Below, piece by piece: positions 1-8,986 of a stretch of 60,255 nt of DNA (positions are counted from its first letter, which is position 1; each line of letters begins with the position of its first letter). Below the pieces are notes generated by a model, which made no database searches, was not told the origin of the DNA, and was given only the letters and a program-made list of their open reading frames with translations. The position numbers were made by a program, and so were the translations under genes. The DNA is taken from assembly GCF_020523605.1 (NCBI RefSeq), contig NZ_JAJAQI010000038.1:1-60255 (forward strand), in the 5' to 3' direction. The stretch comes from Roseicella aerolata (GTDB lineage Bacteria > Pseudomonadota > Alphaproteobacteria > Acetobacterales > Acetobacteraceae).

Positions 1-101
1 CGGTGGGGCGTGCCGATGGAGGGCTACTACCTCAACCTCTTCGGCACCTGGCTCCTCGGCATGGTGCTCGGCAGCCCGCTCTGGTGGGCCACCTTCTTCG
101 T
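1..101. repeat. Terminal redundancy (copy 1), marks a circular molecule
   Basis: These 101 bases are identical to 60155-60255, the last bases of the window. The virB3 reading frame continues uninterrupted when one copy is removed and the ends are joined. The simplest reading is an assembler overlap on a circular plasmid of 60,154 bp rather than a biological repeat. Confidence 0.97.
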
Positions 102-261
102 CTGGCACCTGCCGATGGTGGCGCTGACGAACCGCAACCCGCACTTCTTCCACGAGCTGCGCATGTGGTACGTCACGCGCGGCCAGACGATCGGCGGCGT
201 GCTGCGTGCCCTGCCGGACCGCGCGCCGCGGCGCGCGAAGGACCTGGTGTCCGGTGTCTAG
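1..261 (+). CDS. virB3: VirB3, type IV secretion inner-membrane protein (3' part; gene crosses the origin)
   Basis: The gene starts at ATG 60098 at the right end of the window and continues here, giving about 105 residues in total, the usual length for VirB3. The product has the short N-terminal stretch MRWGVPMEGYY and two closely spaced hydrophobic segments ending near WWATFFVWHLPM, as in VirB3/TrbD proteins. These sit in the inner membrane and partner the VirB4 ATPase during pilus biogenesis. It overlaps virB4 by 8 bases and follows virB2, the canonical order. The identification rests on family pattern and synteny. Confidence 0.93.
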   Translation, partial: RWGVPMEGYYLNLFGTWLLGMVLGSPLWWATFFVWHLPMVALTNRNPHFFHELRMWYVTRGQTIGGVLRALPDRAPRRAKDLVSGV

Positions 262-2770
262 CCGCTTCGCGCCCCGTGCGCCGACGCTCGGCGAGCACGT
301 CCCGATCGAGGGCCACCTCACCGACCGCGTGCTGCGGCTCTCCGACGACGGCGCCTACGCCATGCTCGCGCTCGATGGCCTGTCGGCCGAGACGGCGAGC
401 GACGCCGACCTGCTCGAGCGGGTGGAGCGCCTCAACGGCACCCTGCTCAACGTGCCCGCCGGCGACCGGCTCGTGGTCTCGGTCTACCTCTGCCGCAGCC
501 TCGCCGATCCCGACACCGTCCCGGAGCCCGACCCGCGGCTCACCCCCTTCGCGCGGGCCTTCGCCGCCGGCTACCGCGAACGCCTGCTGGACGGCCTCCT
601 CTACGAGAACCGGCTCTTCCTCGGGCTCCACCTGCGGCCCGCCGCCGGCGCCGGAGCGGAGTGGTGGGCGCGGCGCAGGGCACGGAAGCGCGGCGCGGAC
701 GCCGCCGGCGAGCGGGCGATCGACCGCGCCCGCCACCTTGAGCGGGTCTGCGACTGGCTCCTCTCGGAACTGGCCGACTACGGCCCCCGGCCGCTCGGCC
801 TGGCGGAGCGGGGCCGGCAGGTCTTCAGCGAGATCGGGGAGGCCCTCGCCTTCGCGGCGACCGGCGTCTGGCGCCCCGTCCCGCTCACCACGGGCCGGCT
901 CGCCGAGGCAATGTTCGCCGAGGAGGTGGCGTTCCACTACGAGACGGTGGAACTGCGCGGCCCCGGCTACACCCAGTTCGCCGCTATCCTCACCTTCAAG
1001 GGCTACCCCTCGCTCACCTTCCCCGGGATGCTCGGTGAGGTCGAGCGGGCCCCGTTCCGCTGCACCCTCCTCCACCACTTCGAGCCGCTGACCCGCTCGG
1101 GCGGGATCGGCCTGCTCACCCGCCAGCAGAACAAGATGGTCTGGGCCGGCGACAAGGCGCGCAGCCAGATCGCCGAGCTCGACGAGGCCGCGGACCGCGT
1201 CGCCTCCGGGCGGATGGCCATGGGGGCGCACAGCGTCTCGCTCGCCGTCTTCTCGGACCGCGCCGGCGGCGCGCTGCCGTGGTACCGGCGCTTCGCGGCG
1301 GCGCTGCGGGGCGCCGGCCTCGGCTCCGTCGCCGCGGCTCGGGTCGAGGCGGCGCTGGACGACGCGACCGGCGGGCCAGGCCGGAACCCGCTCGACGACG
1401 TGGTGAACGCGGCCTGGAAGACGCTCGCCAACTGCGGGGCGGCGGTCGCGCGCGAGAACAAGGCGCTGATGGCGGCTTGGCTGTCGCAGCTCGCGGGCAA
1501 CCACCGCCTGCGCGCCCGGCCCGGGGCGCTGTCCACCCGCAACCTCGCCGCCATGGCGCCGCTGCACGGGCCGGCGCGCGGCGTGCCGCGCTCGCGCTGG
1601 GGCGCGCCGATCCTCACCCTTCGCACCACGGCCGGCACGGCCTACCCCTTCCACTGGCACGACGGGGAGGGCGACGACGCCGTCGGCAACACCCTCATCA
1701 CCGGGGAGACCGGCTCTGGCAAGACGACGCTCGTCGGCGCGCTCATCGCCTGCACGGCGGGGCGGGCGGACGTCGTCGGGCTCGACCACAAGCAGGGTTG
1801 GCGGGTGCTGTTCGGGCACCTCGGCGCGCCCTACGCGGTGATGGGCGGCGGCAACCCGATGTTCGCGCCGCTCAAGGGGCTGGAGCCGACCCCGGCGAAC
1901 CTCGACTTCCTCCTCGACCTCCTGCGCGGCTGCATCCTCCAGGGCGGCTGGCGCGACCTGACGCCGGAGGAGGAGCGGCTGCTGGCGCTCGGCATCCGCA
2001 CCGTCATGGAGAACCCGCCCGAGCACCGGCGGCTCGCGGAGGTGGCGGCCTTCCTCGCCCCCGACGTGGACGTGGACGGCGCCGGGGCGCGCCTCCTGAA
2101 GTGGTGCTGGGGCGGCGAGCTCGGCTGGGTGCTGGACGCGCCGCGCGACGCGCTCGACCTCTCGGGTGGCACGGTCGGCCTCGACGCCACCGACGTCCTG
2201 AAGAACGGCCGCGCGGCGGCGCCCACCCTGCTCTACCTCTTCCACCGCATCGGCCTGCACCTCGACGGCCGCCGGCGCCTGCTGCTGCCCGTGGACGAGG
2301 GCTGGCGGGTGCTGGAGGACCCGGCCTTCTACCGGCCGATCGCGGCGCAGCTGCGCACCATCCGCTCGAAGAACGGCGTCGTCGTGTTCATCACGCAGTC
2401 GCCCTCGGACGCGGCGAACAGCGCGATCGCCGCCGAGCTGCTGGAGCAGTGCCCGAACCAGATCCACCTGCCGAACCCGCGCGCCTCGGAGGAGGACTAC
2501 GTCGGCCGGCTGAAGCGCACGCCGGGTGAGTTCGCCGCGCTGCGGGCGCTCGGGAAGGGCTCCGGCCAGTTCCTCGTGTGCAAGGGGCGCGAGAGCCTCG
2601 TCGCGGAGCTGCGCCTGCGCGGCCTGCCGCAGCTCGCCGCGCTCTCGGCCGGCGAGGCCGCGCTTCGCGCCTACGAGGCGCTCCCCGAGGAGGTGCGGGC
2701 CGACCCGCGCCGGCTCGAGCACGAGTTCCGGCGGCGCCGTGCCGCCACGGAGGAGGAGGTCCCCGCATGA
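254..2770 (+). CDS. virB4: VirB4, type IV secretion ATPase
   Basis: About 838 residues, the normal length for VirB4/CagE ATPases that power pilus assembly and substrate transfer at the inner membrane. The C-terminal half has a Walker A loop GETGSGKTT near residue 484, a Walker B segment with DEGW near 2293, and the downstream FITQSP motif typical of the family. An upstream in-frame ATG at 206 exists, but it lies inside virB3 and gives an Arg/Ala-rich N-terminus. GTG 254, overlapping the virB3 stop, is the better start (VSSRFAPRAP). The stop overlaps the virB5 start at ATGA. Confidence 0.95.
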   Translation: MSSRFAPRAPTLGEHVPIEGHLTDRVLRLSDDGAYAMLALDGLSAETASDADLLERVERLNGTLLNVPAGDRLVVSVYLCRSLADPDTVPEPDPRLTPFARAFAAGYRERLLDGLLYENRLFLGLHLRPAAGAGAEWWARRRARKRGADAAGERAIDRARHLERVCDWLLSELADYGPRPLGLAERGRQVFSEIGEALAFAATGVWRPVPLTTGRLAEAMFAEEVAFHYETVELRGPGYTQFAAILTFKGYPSLTFPGMLGEVERAPFRCTLLHHFEPLTRSGGIGLLTRQQNKMVWAGDKARSQIAELDEAADRVASGRMAMGAHSVSLAVFSDRAGGALPWYRRFAAALRGAGLGSVAAARVEAALDDATGGPGRNPLDDVVNAAWKTLANCGAAVARENKALMAAWLSQLAGNHRLRARPGALSTRNLAAMAPLHGPARGVPRSRWGAPILTLRTTAGTAYPFHWHDGEGDDAVGNTLITGETGSGKTTLVGALIACTAGRADVVGLDHKQGWRVLFGHLGAPYAVMGGGNPMFAPLKGLEPTPANLDFLLDLLRGCILQGGWRDLTPEEERLLALGIRTVMENPPEHRRLAEVAAFLAPDVDVDGAGARLLKWCWGGELGWVLDAPRDALDLSGGTVGLDATDVLKNGRAAAPTLLYLFHRIGLHLDGRRRLLLPVDEGWRVLEDPAFYRPIAAQLRTIRSKNGVVVFITQSPSDAANSAIAAELLEQCPNQIHLPNPRASEEDYVGRLKRTPGEFAALRALGKGSGQFLVCKGRESLVAELRLRGLPQLAALSAGEAALRAYEALPEEVRADPRRLEHEFRRRRAATEEEVPA

Positions 2771-3522
2771 CGCGCGTCCCCACCAGGGCGGCCGTGGCCG
2801 CCGCGCTCGCTGTCCTCTCCGCCGCGGCAGCCCCGCCGGCCCGCGCGCAGTGGACCGTCGTCTGCCCGACCTGCCGGCAGGAGCTGACCGACAATCTCGC
2901 CTGGGCGCAGCAGGCGGCCGACATGGTCCGCCAGCTTCAGCAGATGAAGCAGCAGTACGACCAGCTCGTGATGACCTACCAGGCCATCACGCGGGTCACA
3001 GACCTCGGCAGCGCCGTCTCGGCGCTGAACATGCTCGGCATCCGCAACCCGCTGCCGATCAACCCCTACGCCGCGCAGAGCCTGATGAACGGCACGGGCG
3101 GCGCGGGCGGCATGCTGAACTCGCTGTCTGGCCTCTACACGGGCACGCTGAACGGCAACACCGTCTACGCGCCGCGCGACGACACCTGGACCACGCGCCA
3201 GATCGCCGCCAACGGCGGCGGCTTGGCCGGCGCGCAGGCGCTCGCCCTCCAGCTCTACCAGTCGGCGGCGGAGCGCGTCGCCGGCCTCGCGGAGTTGCAA
3301 GGCCGCATCGACGGCGCGCCGGACCCGTCGGAGCGCGAGGCGCTGATCGCCCGGCTCGGCGTCGAGCAGGCCTACATCCAGAACCAGCAGGTCCAGGCGC
3401 AGAACATCCAGACCTACCTCATCGCGCAGACGCAGGTGCGCGAGCAGCAGCGCGAGGAGCGCCTCCAGCAGAGCATCGACGAGATCCTCGAGGAGGCGCG
3501 CGGCCGGGGGTGGTGGCGATGA
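2767..3522 (+). CDS. virB5: VirB5, type IV pilus-tip/minor pilin component
   Basis: 251 residues with an N-terminal signal peptide ending around ARA-QW. A helical region rich in Gln follows (LQQMKQQYDQL), then a long C-terminal helix rich in Gln, Glu and Arg. This matches the periplasmic VirB5/TrbJ family, which caps the transfer pilus and helps contact recipients. The CPTC pair just after the signal peptide could form a disulfide. The ATG at 2767 overlaps the virB4 stop, and the stop overlaps the next gene, so translation is probably coupled. Confidence 0.88.
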   Translation: MTRVPTRAAVAAALAVLSAAAAPPARAQWTVVCPTCRQELTDNLAWAQQAADMVRQLQQMKQQYDQLVMTYQAITRVTDLGSAVSALNMLGIRNPLPINPYAAQSLMNGTGGAGGMLNSLSGLYTGTLNGNTVYAPRDDTWTTRQIAANGGGLAGAQALALQLYQSAAERVAGLAELQGRIDGAPDPSEREALIARLGVEQAYIQNQQVQAQNIQTYLIAQTQVREQQREERLQQSIDEILEEARGRGWWR

Positions 3523-4076
3523 TCCGGCGCGGGTGCTTCGTGCCGCGGTGCCAGGCACCGCGGCTGCTCGACCCTGACCTGCTCGGGGGGCTGGGGCTGC
3601 TGCTGTGGACGCTCGCCTTCCTGGCGCTGAGCTCGGCGCTCGGGGTGGCGCAGCCGCTGCCGCCGCAGGAGCGGCGGACGGTCTCCTGGTACGTCGCCAA
3701 CCCCTGGGCGCTGGAGGCCGTCACGCGTGCCTGCCGGGACGATCCAGGCCGGCTGCGCGGCACCCCGGACTGCGTGAACGCCGACCAGGCCCGGATCGTC
3801 GTCGCCGAGCGCGAGGCGCGGGCCCGCGCCGGGATGCGGCCCGAGGCGCCTGCGGCCACGCCCGACGCGGAGCGGACGCGCCGAGCGGAGGCCGAGGCCC
3901 GCCGCAACCAGGGCGACCTCACCTCGCCGACGAGCCCGCGCTACTGGGCTACCCGGCCGGTCGAGCGGGCGCGCCAGCTCAGCTACTGCGGCCGCATGAC
4001 GGCCGAGCAGCAGGCCCGCTTCTACTGCGACGCCGCGCGCGCCGCCGAGGCCGAGGCGCGGAGGCCGCGCTCGTGA
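3519..4076 (+). CDS. EexN-like entry-exclusion protein
   Basis: 185 residues. An N-terminal hydrophobic segment (residues ~20-42) is followed by WYVANPWALEAV, a Cys, DPGRL, and PDCVNADQA. This spacing of WY, NP, C, DPG and C-NA is the signature of EexN-family entry-exclusion proteins, which sit between virB5 and virB6 in related plasmids and stop redundant uptake of the same plasmid. The remainder is a charged Ala/Glu/Arg helix and a C-terminal section with two further Cys. No clear lipobox is visible, unlike classic EexN lipoproteins, so it may be membrane-anchored instead. ATGA overlap with virB5. Confidence 0.72.
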   Translation: MIRRGCFVPRCQAPRLLDPDLLGGLGLLLWTLAFLALSSALGVAQPLPPQERRTVSWYVANPWALEAVTRACRDDPGRLRGTPDCVNADQARIVVAEREARARAGMRPEAPAATPDAERTRRAEAEARRNQGDLTSPTSPRYWATRPVERARQLSYCGRMTAEQQARFYCDAARAAEAEARRPRS

Positions 4077-5101
4077 ACGGCTGGGACATCTTCACCCGCC
4101 TCTACGACCTGGTGGCGATCCCGCTGCTCACGGGCGTGGACGCGATGATCGCGGCCATGACGGGCTGGGTCGCGGGCTGGCTGAAGGTGGCCCTCGTCGT
4201 CTACGTGACCGGTCGCCTGATGTGGCAGGCGCTCGTGCAGAACGGCGAGCCGCTGAGCGAGGTGGAGCGGCTGATCGTGATGGGGGCCGCCGCGGTGGCG
4301 CTCGTGACGACGGTCGGCGGCTACGGCCCCTGGGCGCGGGACGTGCTGCTCAACGGCCTCGGGCCGGAGGTCGGCCGCGCGCTCGCCGGAGCGCTAGGAG
4401 AGCGCCCCGTCACTGGCGGGTTGTTCGACGAGATCTGGGGCAAGGCCTGGGTCTCGGGCCTCGCCATCTACCGCAGCCTGCCGTGGTCCATCGCCGGCCT
4501 CGGGCTCTGCATCATCGTCGTGTTCTACTGGATCATCGCGGTCTTCGCGATCGCGATCGCCTTCCTCGTCTGGATGAAAGCCTTCATCATCCTCGCGCTG
4601 CTCGTCGGCGTCGGGCCGATTTTCGCGGGGCTCTGGGTTTTCCCGCTGTTCCGCCACATGGCCATCGGCTGGCTCAACACCGTCTTCGCCAACATCGTGC
4701 TGCAGATCCTCTCCACGGCCCTGCTGGCGCTGCTGCTGAGCGCAGAGACGCAGCTCCTCTCGCAGGTCGCCACCCTCGCCGCGGCGGGCGGCATGGCGAA
4801 CGAGATCCGCGGCGTGCAGATGCTCCTTGCCGGCATGGTGCTCTTCGTCGCCTGCGGCTGGATCACCTACCAGCTCCCGGGCATCGCCTCCGCCATCACC
4901 GGCGGCTTCGCCGGCTACGCCCTGCCCTACGTGCGCTCCCGCGGGCGCGACGCTTCGGGCGGGGGCGGGGGCGGCACGCCGCCGCAGGTCGAGCAGCAGC
5001 AGAAGCCGGCGGTCGCGCCCGCGACGGCCCCGGCGCCGATCCCGCTCGCCCTCCCCCGTCCCCCTGTCGGCCCGGCCGGGCCGTCGATGTCCAACCGATA
5101 G
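4073..5101 (+). CDS. virB6: VirB6, polytopic inner-membrane channel component
   Basis: 342 residues starting at GTG 4073, which overlaps the preceding stop. At least five hydrophobic segments are visible, with the central VFYWIIAVFAIAIAFLVWMK and VGVGPIFAGLWVFP stretch typical of VirB6/TrbL. A Gly-rich linker and a Pro-rich C-terminal tail follow. VirB6 forms the inner-membrane arches around the VirB4 rings. Its position between the EexN gene and the VirB7-like lipoprotein gene is canonical. Confidence 0.92.
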   Translation: MNGWDIFTRLYDLVAIPLLTGVDAMIAAMTGWVAGWLKVALVVYVTGRLMWQALVQNGEPLSEVERLIVMGAAAVALVTTVGGYGPWARDVLLNGLGPEVGRALAGALGERPVTGGLFDEIWGKAWVSGLAIYRSLPWSIAGLGLCIIVVFYWIIAVFAIAIAFLVWMKAFIILALLVGVGPIFAGLWVFPLFRHMAIGWLNTVFANIVLQILSTALLALLLSAETQLLSQVATLAAAGGMANEIRGVQMLLAGMVLFVACGWITYQLPGIASAITGGFAGYALPYVRSRGRDASGGGGGGTPPQVEQQQKPAVAPATAPAPIPLALPRPPVGPAGPSMSNR

Positions 5102-5114
5102 GAGCCCCGCCGCC

Positions 5115-5285
5115 GTGCCGCGCCGCATACCCCTCCTCTTGGTCGCCCTCGTCGCGCTCGGCACCGTCGCGGCCTGCTCCGACGGCCAGCGGCGCCTAGC
5201 CGAGCCCTCCGGCCCGGTCTTCCGGCTGAACCCGGACCGCTGGCCGGACACGGTTGCGTCCGCGGGGAGGGCAGCCCCGCGATGA
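5115..5285 (+). CDS. virB7: VirB7-like lipoprotein
   Basis: A 56-residue product starting at GTG 5115. A short basic N-terminus and a hydrophobic core lead to a lipobox-like TVAAC at residue 21, so signal peptidase II cleavage and lipidation at that Cys are expected. VirB7 proteins are small outer-membrane lipoproteins that pair with VirB9 in the core complex. Size, lipobox and position between virB6 and virB8 support the call; the mature part has no recognisable motif. The stop overlaps the virB8 start at ATGA. Confidence 0.78.
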   Translation: MPRRIPLLLVALVALGTVAACSDGQRRLAEPSGPVFRLNPDRWPDTVASAGRAAPR

Positions 5286-6043
5286 GCGCACCGCTCCGCC
5301 TCAAGCCCGGCGTGTGGCCCGCCGAGCCGCTGAGCCCCGAGGCCGCGCAGCAGTTCCTCGCCGACGCCGCGGCGCGTGCCGACGAGGTGCGGCGCACCGG
5401 CCTCGCCTTCCGCCGCGCCGGCTGGATCGCTGGCGCCTTCGGCGCGCTGCTCGGCCTCGCCGGGGTCGGCGTGGCCGCGACCGTGGTCCTGCGCGCCGAG
5501 CCGGCGCGGCTCGACTTCGCCCTCCTCGACCGCGAGACCGGCGAGGTGAGCCCGACGCTCGCGGCCCGCGACGCGCCGCGCGCCTTCACCGACCACACCG
5601 CGCGGCAGTACCTCCGGCGCTTCGTCGAGGCCTGCGACGGCTACGCGCCGACGCCGAACCCGACGACGCTCCAGCGCGACCTGCACCGCTGCGCGATCCT
5701 GCTGACCGAGCCGATGCAGGAGCGCTTCCGCGCGAGCGTGGCGCGTTCCAACCCGGAGAGCCCGCTCGCCACGCTCGGCCGCAGCGGCGTCCGCACGACG
5801 GAGGGCTTCCGCTACTTCAAGTACCCCTCCGAGGGCCGTACCCAGACCTGGCGCGTGCAGTACACCCGCGTCGAGACGCGCGTCGGCGCCGGCGGCCCGG
5901 GCGTGACGACGCGCACGCCGATGACGGCAATGGTGAACTTCCAGTGGCGCCCCGAGCTGCCGCAGCTCGCCGAGGACCGCGACTGGAACACGGCCGGGAT
6001 GCAGGTCGTGACCTACAGCATCGAGCCGGACACCGGGCGATGA
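5282..6043 (+). CDS. virB8: VirB8, inner-membrane assembly factor
   Basis: 253 residues with a cytoplasmic N-terminus, one transmembrane helix at about residues 45-66, and a periplasmic domain resembling the NTF2-like fold of VirB8/TrbF (conserved YLRRFVEACDGYAP and late YTRVETR regions). VirB8 nucleates assembly and contacts VirB9 and VirB10. It overlaps both neighbours by four bases, consistent with a single polycistronic message. Confidence 0.93.
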   Translation: MSAPLRLKPGVWPAEPLSPEAAQQFLADAAARADEVRRTGLAFRRAGWIAGAFGALLGLAGVGVAATVVLRAEPARLDFALLDRETGEVSPTLAARDAPRAFTDHTARQYLRRFVEACDGYAPTPNPTTLQRDLHRCAILLTEPMQERFRASVARSNPESPLATLGRSGVRTTEGFRYFKYPSEGRTQTWRVQYTRVETRVGAGGPGVTTRTPMTAMVNFQWRPELPQLAEDRDWNTAGMQVVTYSIEPDTGR

Positions 6044-7011
6044 GGCGGCGCGCTCCCCTCGCCGCGGCGGCGACGCTGGCCGCCGCCCTCGCCCTCCCCT
6101 GCCCCGCCGCAGCGCTCGACGAGCCCCGGCCCGTGGACCCGGCCGAGCCGCACATGCGGACGCTGCCCTACAACCCGGCCGGGCGGACCCTCCTCGTCGG
6201 CACCGTCGGCCGCGCCACGGTGATCACCTTCGGCCCCGACGAGCAGGTGAAGCGGGTCGTGCTCGGGGTCGAGAACTTCTGGGAGCCGCCGAACGCCCAG
6301 GCGCTCGCGCAGTCGCCGCTGAACAACGTCCTGCCGCTCTGGGCCGTGGCGCCTGGGCGGACGACGCTGCAGGTCGTCACCGCCCGGCACGGCGCGCCGG
6401 ACCGCGTCTACCAGTTCGCCGCCGAAGTCCGGCCGCTGCCGCGCACCTGCGGCCCCGACGGCCGGGCCGAGTGCCCCGACGACCCGGCGGCCACCTACGG
6501 CCTCGCCTTCACCTACCCCGCGGACGAGCGGGCGCGGCGCGAGGCGGAGGCGGCCGAGGCCCGCCGCCAGGCGGCGGAGCGGGCGACCGCCTCCCGCGCC
6601 CGTCGGGAGGCGGAGGTCGCGCGCGACCGCCTGGCCGTGGACTTCGCCTGCCGCAACTGGACCTTCGAGGGCCGCGGCTCGGCCGACCTGGTGCCGGACG
6701 AGACCTGCGACGACGGGCAGCGCACCGCCTTCCGCTACCTCGGCAACCGCCAGGTGCCGAGCGTCTTCGCGGTGGACGCCTCCGGTGCCGAGCAATCCGT
6801 CCAGGCGTTCGCCCGCCCCGCCAACGAGCCGGGACTGCGGGGGATCTGGTGGATCGTCCCGGGCGTCCACCGCGAGCTCCGCTTGCGGCTGCCCGGCGGC
6901 GCGGTGCTGGCGGTCTACAACCGCGCCTACGACCCGGTCGGCCGCAACCCGGGGACCGGCACGATGCACCCCGACGTGGTGCGCGAGCTGGCGGGGCAGG
7001 CGCGCCGATGA
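6040..7011 (+). CDS. virB9: VirB9, outer-membrane core complex protein
   Basis: 323 residues with a cleavable signal peptide (hydrophobic to about residue 28, AAALDEP). The N-terminal beta domain has RTLPYNP and TVGRATVITFGPDE, typical of VirB9/TrbG/CagX. A charged coiled-coil linker (residues ~165-200) joins it to the C-terminal domain that binds VirB7 (FACRNWTFEG, NRQVPSVFAVD). Cys residues around FAC and ETCDDG may form a disulfide. Confidence 0.94.
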   Translation: MRRRAPLAAAATLAAALALPCPAAALDEPRPVDPAEPHMRTLPYNPAGRTLLVGTVGRATVITFGPDEQVKRVVLGVENFWEPPNAQALAQSPLNNVLPLWAVAPGRTTLQVVTARHGAPDRVYQFAAEVRPLPRTCGPDGRAECPDDPAATYGLAFTYPADERARREAEAAEARRQAAERATASRARREAEVARDRLAVDFACRNWTFEGRGSADLVPDETCDDGQRTAFRYLGNRQVPSVFAVDASGAEQSVQAFARPANEPGLRGIWWIVPGVHRELRLRLPGGAVLAVYNRAYDPVGRNPGTGTMHPDVVRELAGQARR

Positions 7012-8075
7012 CCGAGGACCGCGGCGCCCCCGACACCACCGGCCGGCGGCTGCTCACCCAGAAGCAGACCTACGCGGTGTCGATCCTCGGGGCCGGCGCG
7101 CTCATCGCCTTCGTCTTCTGGCGCCACCCGGGGAACGAGCCGCCGGAGCCGCCCCAGCCGGCGGGCGGGATCGGCCGGCGCGTCACCTTCGACGCCCCCC
7201 AGCCGCCACCGGCGACGCCGCCGGCCGAGCCGGTCGCCTTTGCGCTCCCTCCCCCGCCCCCGCCGCCCCAGTTGGCGGCGGCGCCGGCGCAGGCGCAGGC
7301 GGCGACCGGGCCCCGGGCGCCGCGCATGATGTCCTACGCCGTCACGCCCCCTCCCCGGTCCGACGACCGATCCGGCGCCGAGGGCGGCGGCCCCCGGCCG
7401 GCGGCGGGCGGCACGGATGCGGATCCGGCACGGCGCGGGACGTCCGTGGCCTTCCGCGGCACGGCGATCGCGGGCGCCCGTGCGGGTGCGCCGCTCGACA
7501 CCACGCTCGTGCTCATGCCCGGCGTCTACCGCTGCACGCTGGACACCGCGGTCAGCAGCGAGCGGCCGGGGCCGTTCTTCTGCCACGTCACGCAGGACTG
7601 GCTCTCGCCGGCGGGCGTGCGGCTGATGGAGGCCGGCACCCGCATCCAGGGCAGCTACGAGAGCCACGTCGCCGTCGGCCAGAGCCGGATCCTCTCCCTC
7701 GCCGCGACGGGCTGGACGCCGCAAGGTGTGCCCGTGCCCCTCGGCGCGCCCGTCGGCGACGCGCTCGGCCGCGTCGGCATGGACGGCGCCGTGGACCGCC
7801 ACTTCTGGGAGCGCTTCGGCGGCGCCGTCTTCCTCATGCTCTCCGGCAGCGCCATCAGCGCGGCGCAGGGCGCGGTGCAGGCCGCGCTCGCGCGCGGCGA
7901 CAACAACACCTACCTCAACCTCCAGACCGGGGGCGTGCAGGGCGCCGTCGCCTCGGTGCTGCGCGACAGCATCAACATCCCGAACACGGTCACGAAGAAC
8001 CAGGGGGAGGAGATCGCGATCCTCCTCACGCAGCCCGTCGACTTCTCCGACGCCTACCGGTTGAGGCTCCGCTGA
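7008..8075 (+). CDS. virB10: VirB10, energy-sensing core complex protein
   Basis: 355 residues. A cytoplasmic N-terminus and one transmembrane segment (residues ~24-42) are followed by a Pro-rich periplasmic region (residues ~45-100) and the TrbI/VirB10 C-terminal domain with VLMPGVYRCTLDTAVSSE, FFCHVTQDWLSP, GTRIQGSY and a terminal LLTQPVDFS. VirB10 spans both membranes and transmits ATP use by VirD4/VirB11 to the outer-membrane channel. ATGA overlap with virB9; the stop shares a base with the virB11 start. Confidence 0.95.
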   Translation: MTEDRGAPDTTGRRLLTQKQTYAVSILGAGALIAFVFWRHPGNEPPEPPQPAGGIGRRVTFDAPQPPPATPPAEPVAFALPPPPPPPQLAAAPAQAQAATGPRAPRMMSYAVTPPPRSDDRSGAEGGGPRPAAGGTDADPARRGTSVAFRGTAIAGARAGAPLDTTLVLMPGVYRCTLDTAVSSERPGPFFCHVTQDWLSPAGVRLMEAGTRIQGSYESHVAVGQSRILSLAATGWTPQGVPVPLGAPVGDALGRVGMDGAVDRHFWERFGGAVFLMLSGSAISAAQGAVQAALARGDNNTYLNLQTGGVQGAVASVLRDSINIPNTVTKNQGEEIAILLTQPVDFSDAYRLRLR

Positions 8076-8986
8076 TGCTGGCCGGCGAGGCGACGCTGCT
8101 GCGGCTGCTGGAGCCCTTCGCGGCGGCGCTGGCGCGGCCCGGCACGCGGGAGATCGTGGTGAACCGCCCCGGCCGCTTCGGAGTGGAGGGCGAGGACGGC
8201 TGGACCTGGCACGACGCGCCGGAACTGACCTTCGCGCGGCTCGATGCGATCCTCACCCTCGCCGCCTCGCGCACCTCGAAGCGCGTCGGCCCCGATCGCC
8301 CCTCGGCCTCCTCCGTCCTGCCCGGCGGGGAGCGCATCATGGGCGCGCGGCCGCCGGCCGCGCCACCGGGCACGATCACGCTGGCCATCCGGCGCCGGGC
8401 GAAGGACTTCACGCCGACCCTCGAGTGGCTGGAAGAGCGCGGCTACTTCGCCGCCGTGCCCGGCCGCGGCGCGGCCTGGTGGCGGGCGGCGGTCGAGGCG
8501 GGGCGGACGATCCTCGTCGCCGGCGCCATCGGCAGTTCCAAGACCACCTTCGCCGAGGCCCTCATCCGCGCCGTGCCCGCCGACCGGCGCCTCGTGACGA
8601 TCGAGGACACGCCGGAGTGGATGGACCTGCCGCACGAGAACTGGTCGCCGCTGTACTTCGACGGCGAGCGGCGCACCGCCACCGACTGCCTCCAGGACGC
8701 GATGCGGCTGCGGCCGGACTGGCTGCCCTTCCAGGAGCTGCGCGGCGGCGAGGCCTGGGCCTTCCTGCGCGCCCGCGTCGTCGGGCACCCCTCGGTCACC
8801 ACGATCCACGGCGCCGACCCCGAGGCCGCGATCGAGGCGGCGGCGCTGATGGTGCGCCAGAGCCCGGAAGGCCGCGCGCTGGAGGCGGCGACGGTGCACG
8901 GCCTGCTGCGCCAGCACGTGGACCTCGTCGCGCACTGCGCGCGCGATCCGTACCGCCTGACGGCGGTGATGGAGGTGCGGCCGTGA
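8075..8986 (+). CDS. virB11: VirB11, hexameric traffic ATPase (variant P-loop)
   Basis: 303 residues of the secretion ATPase family. Visible motifs are a P-loop GAIGSSKTT (residues 150-158), an Asp box IEDTPEW, a Walker B-like region RPDWLPFQELRGGEAW, and the His box GHPSVTTIHG. The usual third glycine of the loop (GxxGxGKT) is replaced by Ser at 155 (codon TCC), while Lys156 and Thr157 are kept. Some activity is therefore possible, but the change is unusual. VirB11 switches the system between pilus growth and DNA transfer. Confidence 0.93.
   Translation: MLAGEATLLRLLEPFAAALARPGTREIVVNRPGRFGVEGEDGWTWHDAPELTFARLDAILTLAASRTSKRVGPDRPSASSVLPGGERIMGARPPAAPPGTITLAIRRRAKDFTPTLEWLEERGYFAAVPGRGAAWWRAAVEAGRTILVAGAIGSSKTTFAEALIRAVPADRRLVTIEDTPEWMDLPHENWSPLYFDGERRTATDCLQDAMRLRPDWLPFQELRGGEAWAFLRARVVGHPSVTTIHGADPEAAIEAAALMVRQSPEGRALEAATVHGLLRQHVDLVAHCARDPYRLTAVMEVRP

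Noticed and set aside
173-2722. Very long open frame on the minus strand opposite virB4 (and similar shadows opposite virB10, the relaxase, the RND pump and others)
   Set aside because: High GC content keeps antisense frames open. Products are Arg/Ala/Gly/Pro-rich with no domains, and the opposite strand has a clear gene.
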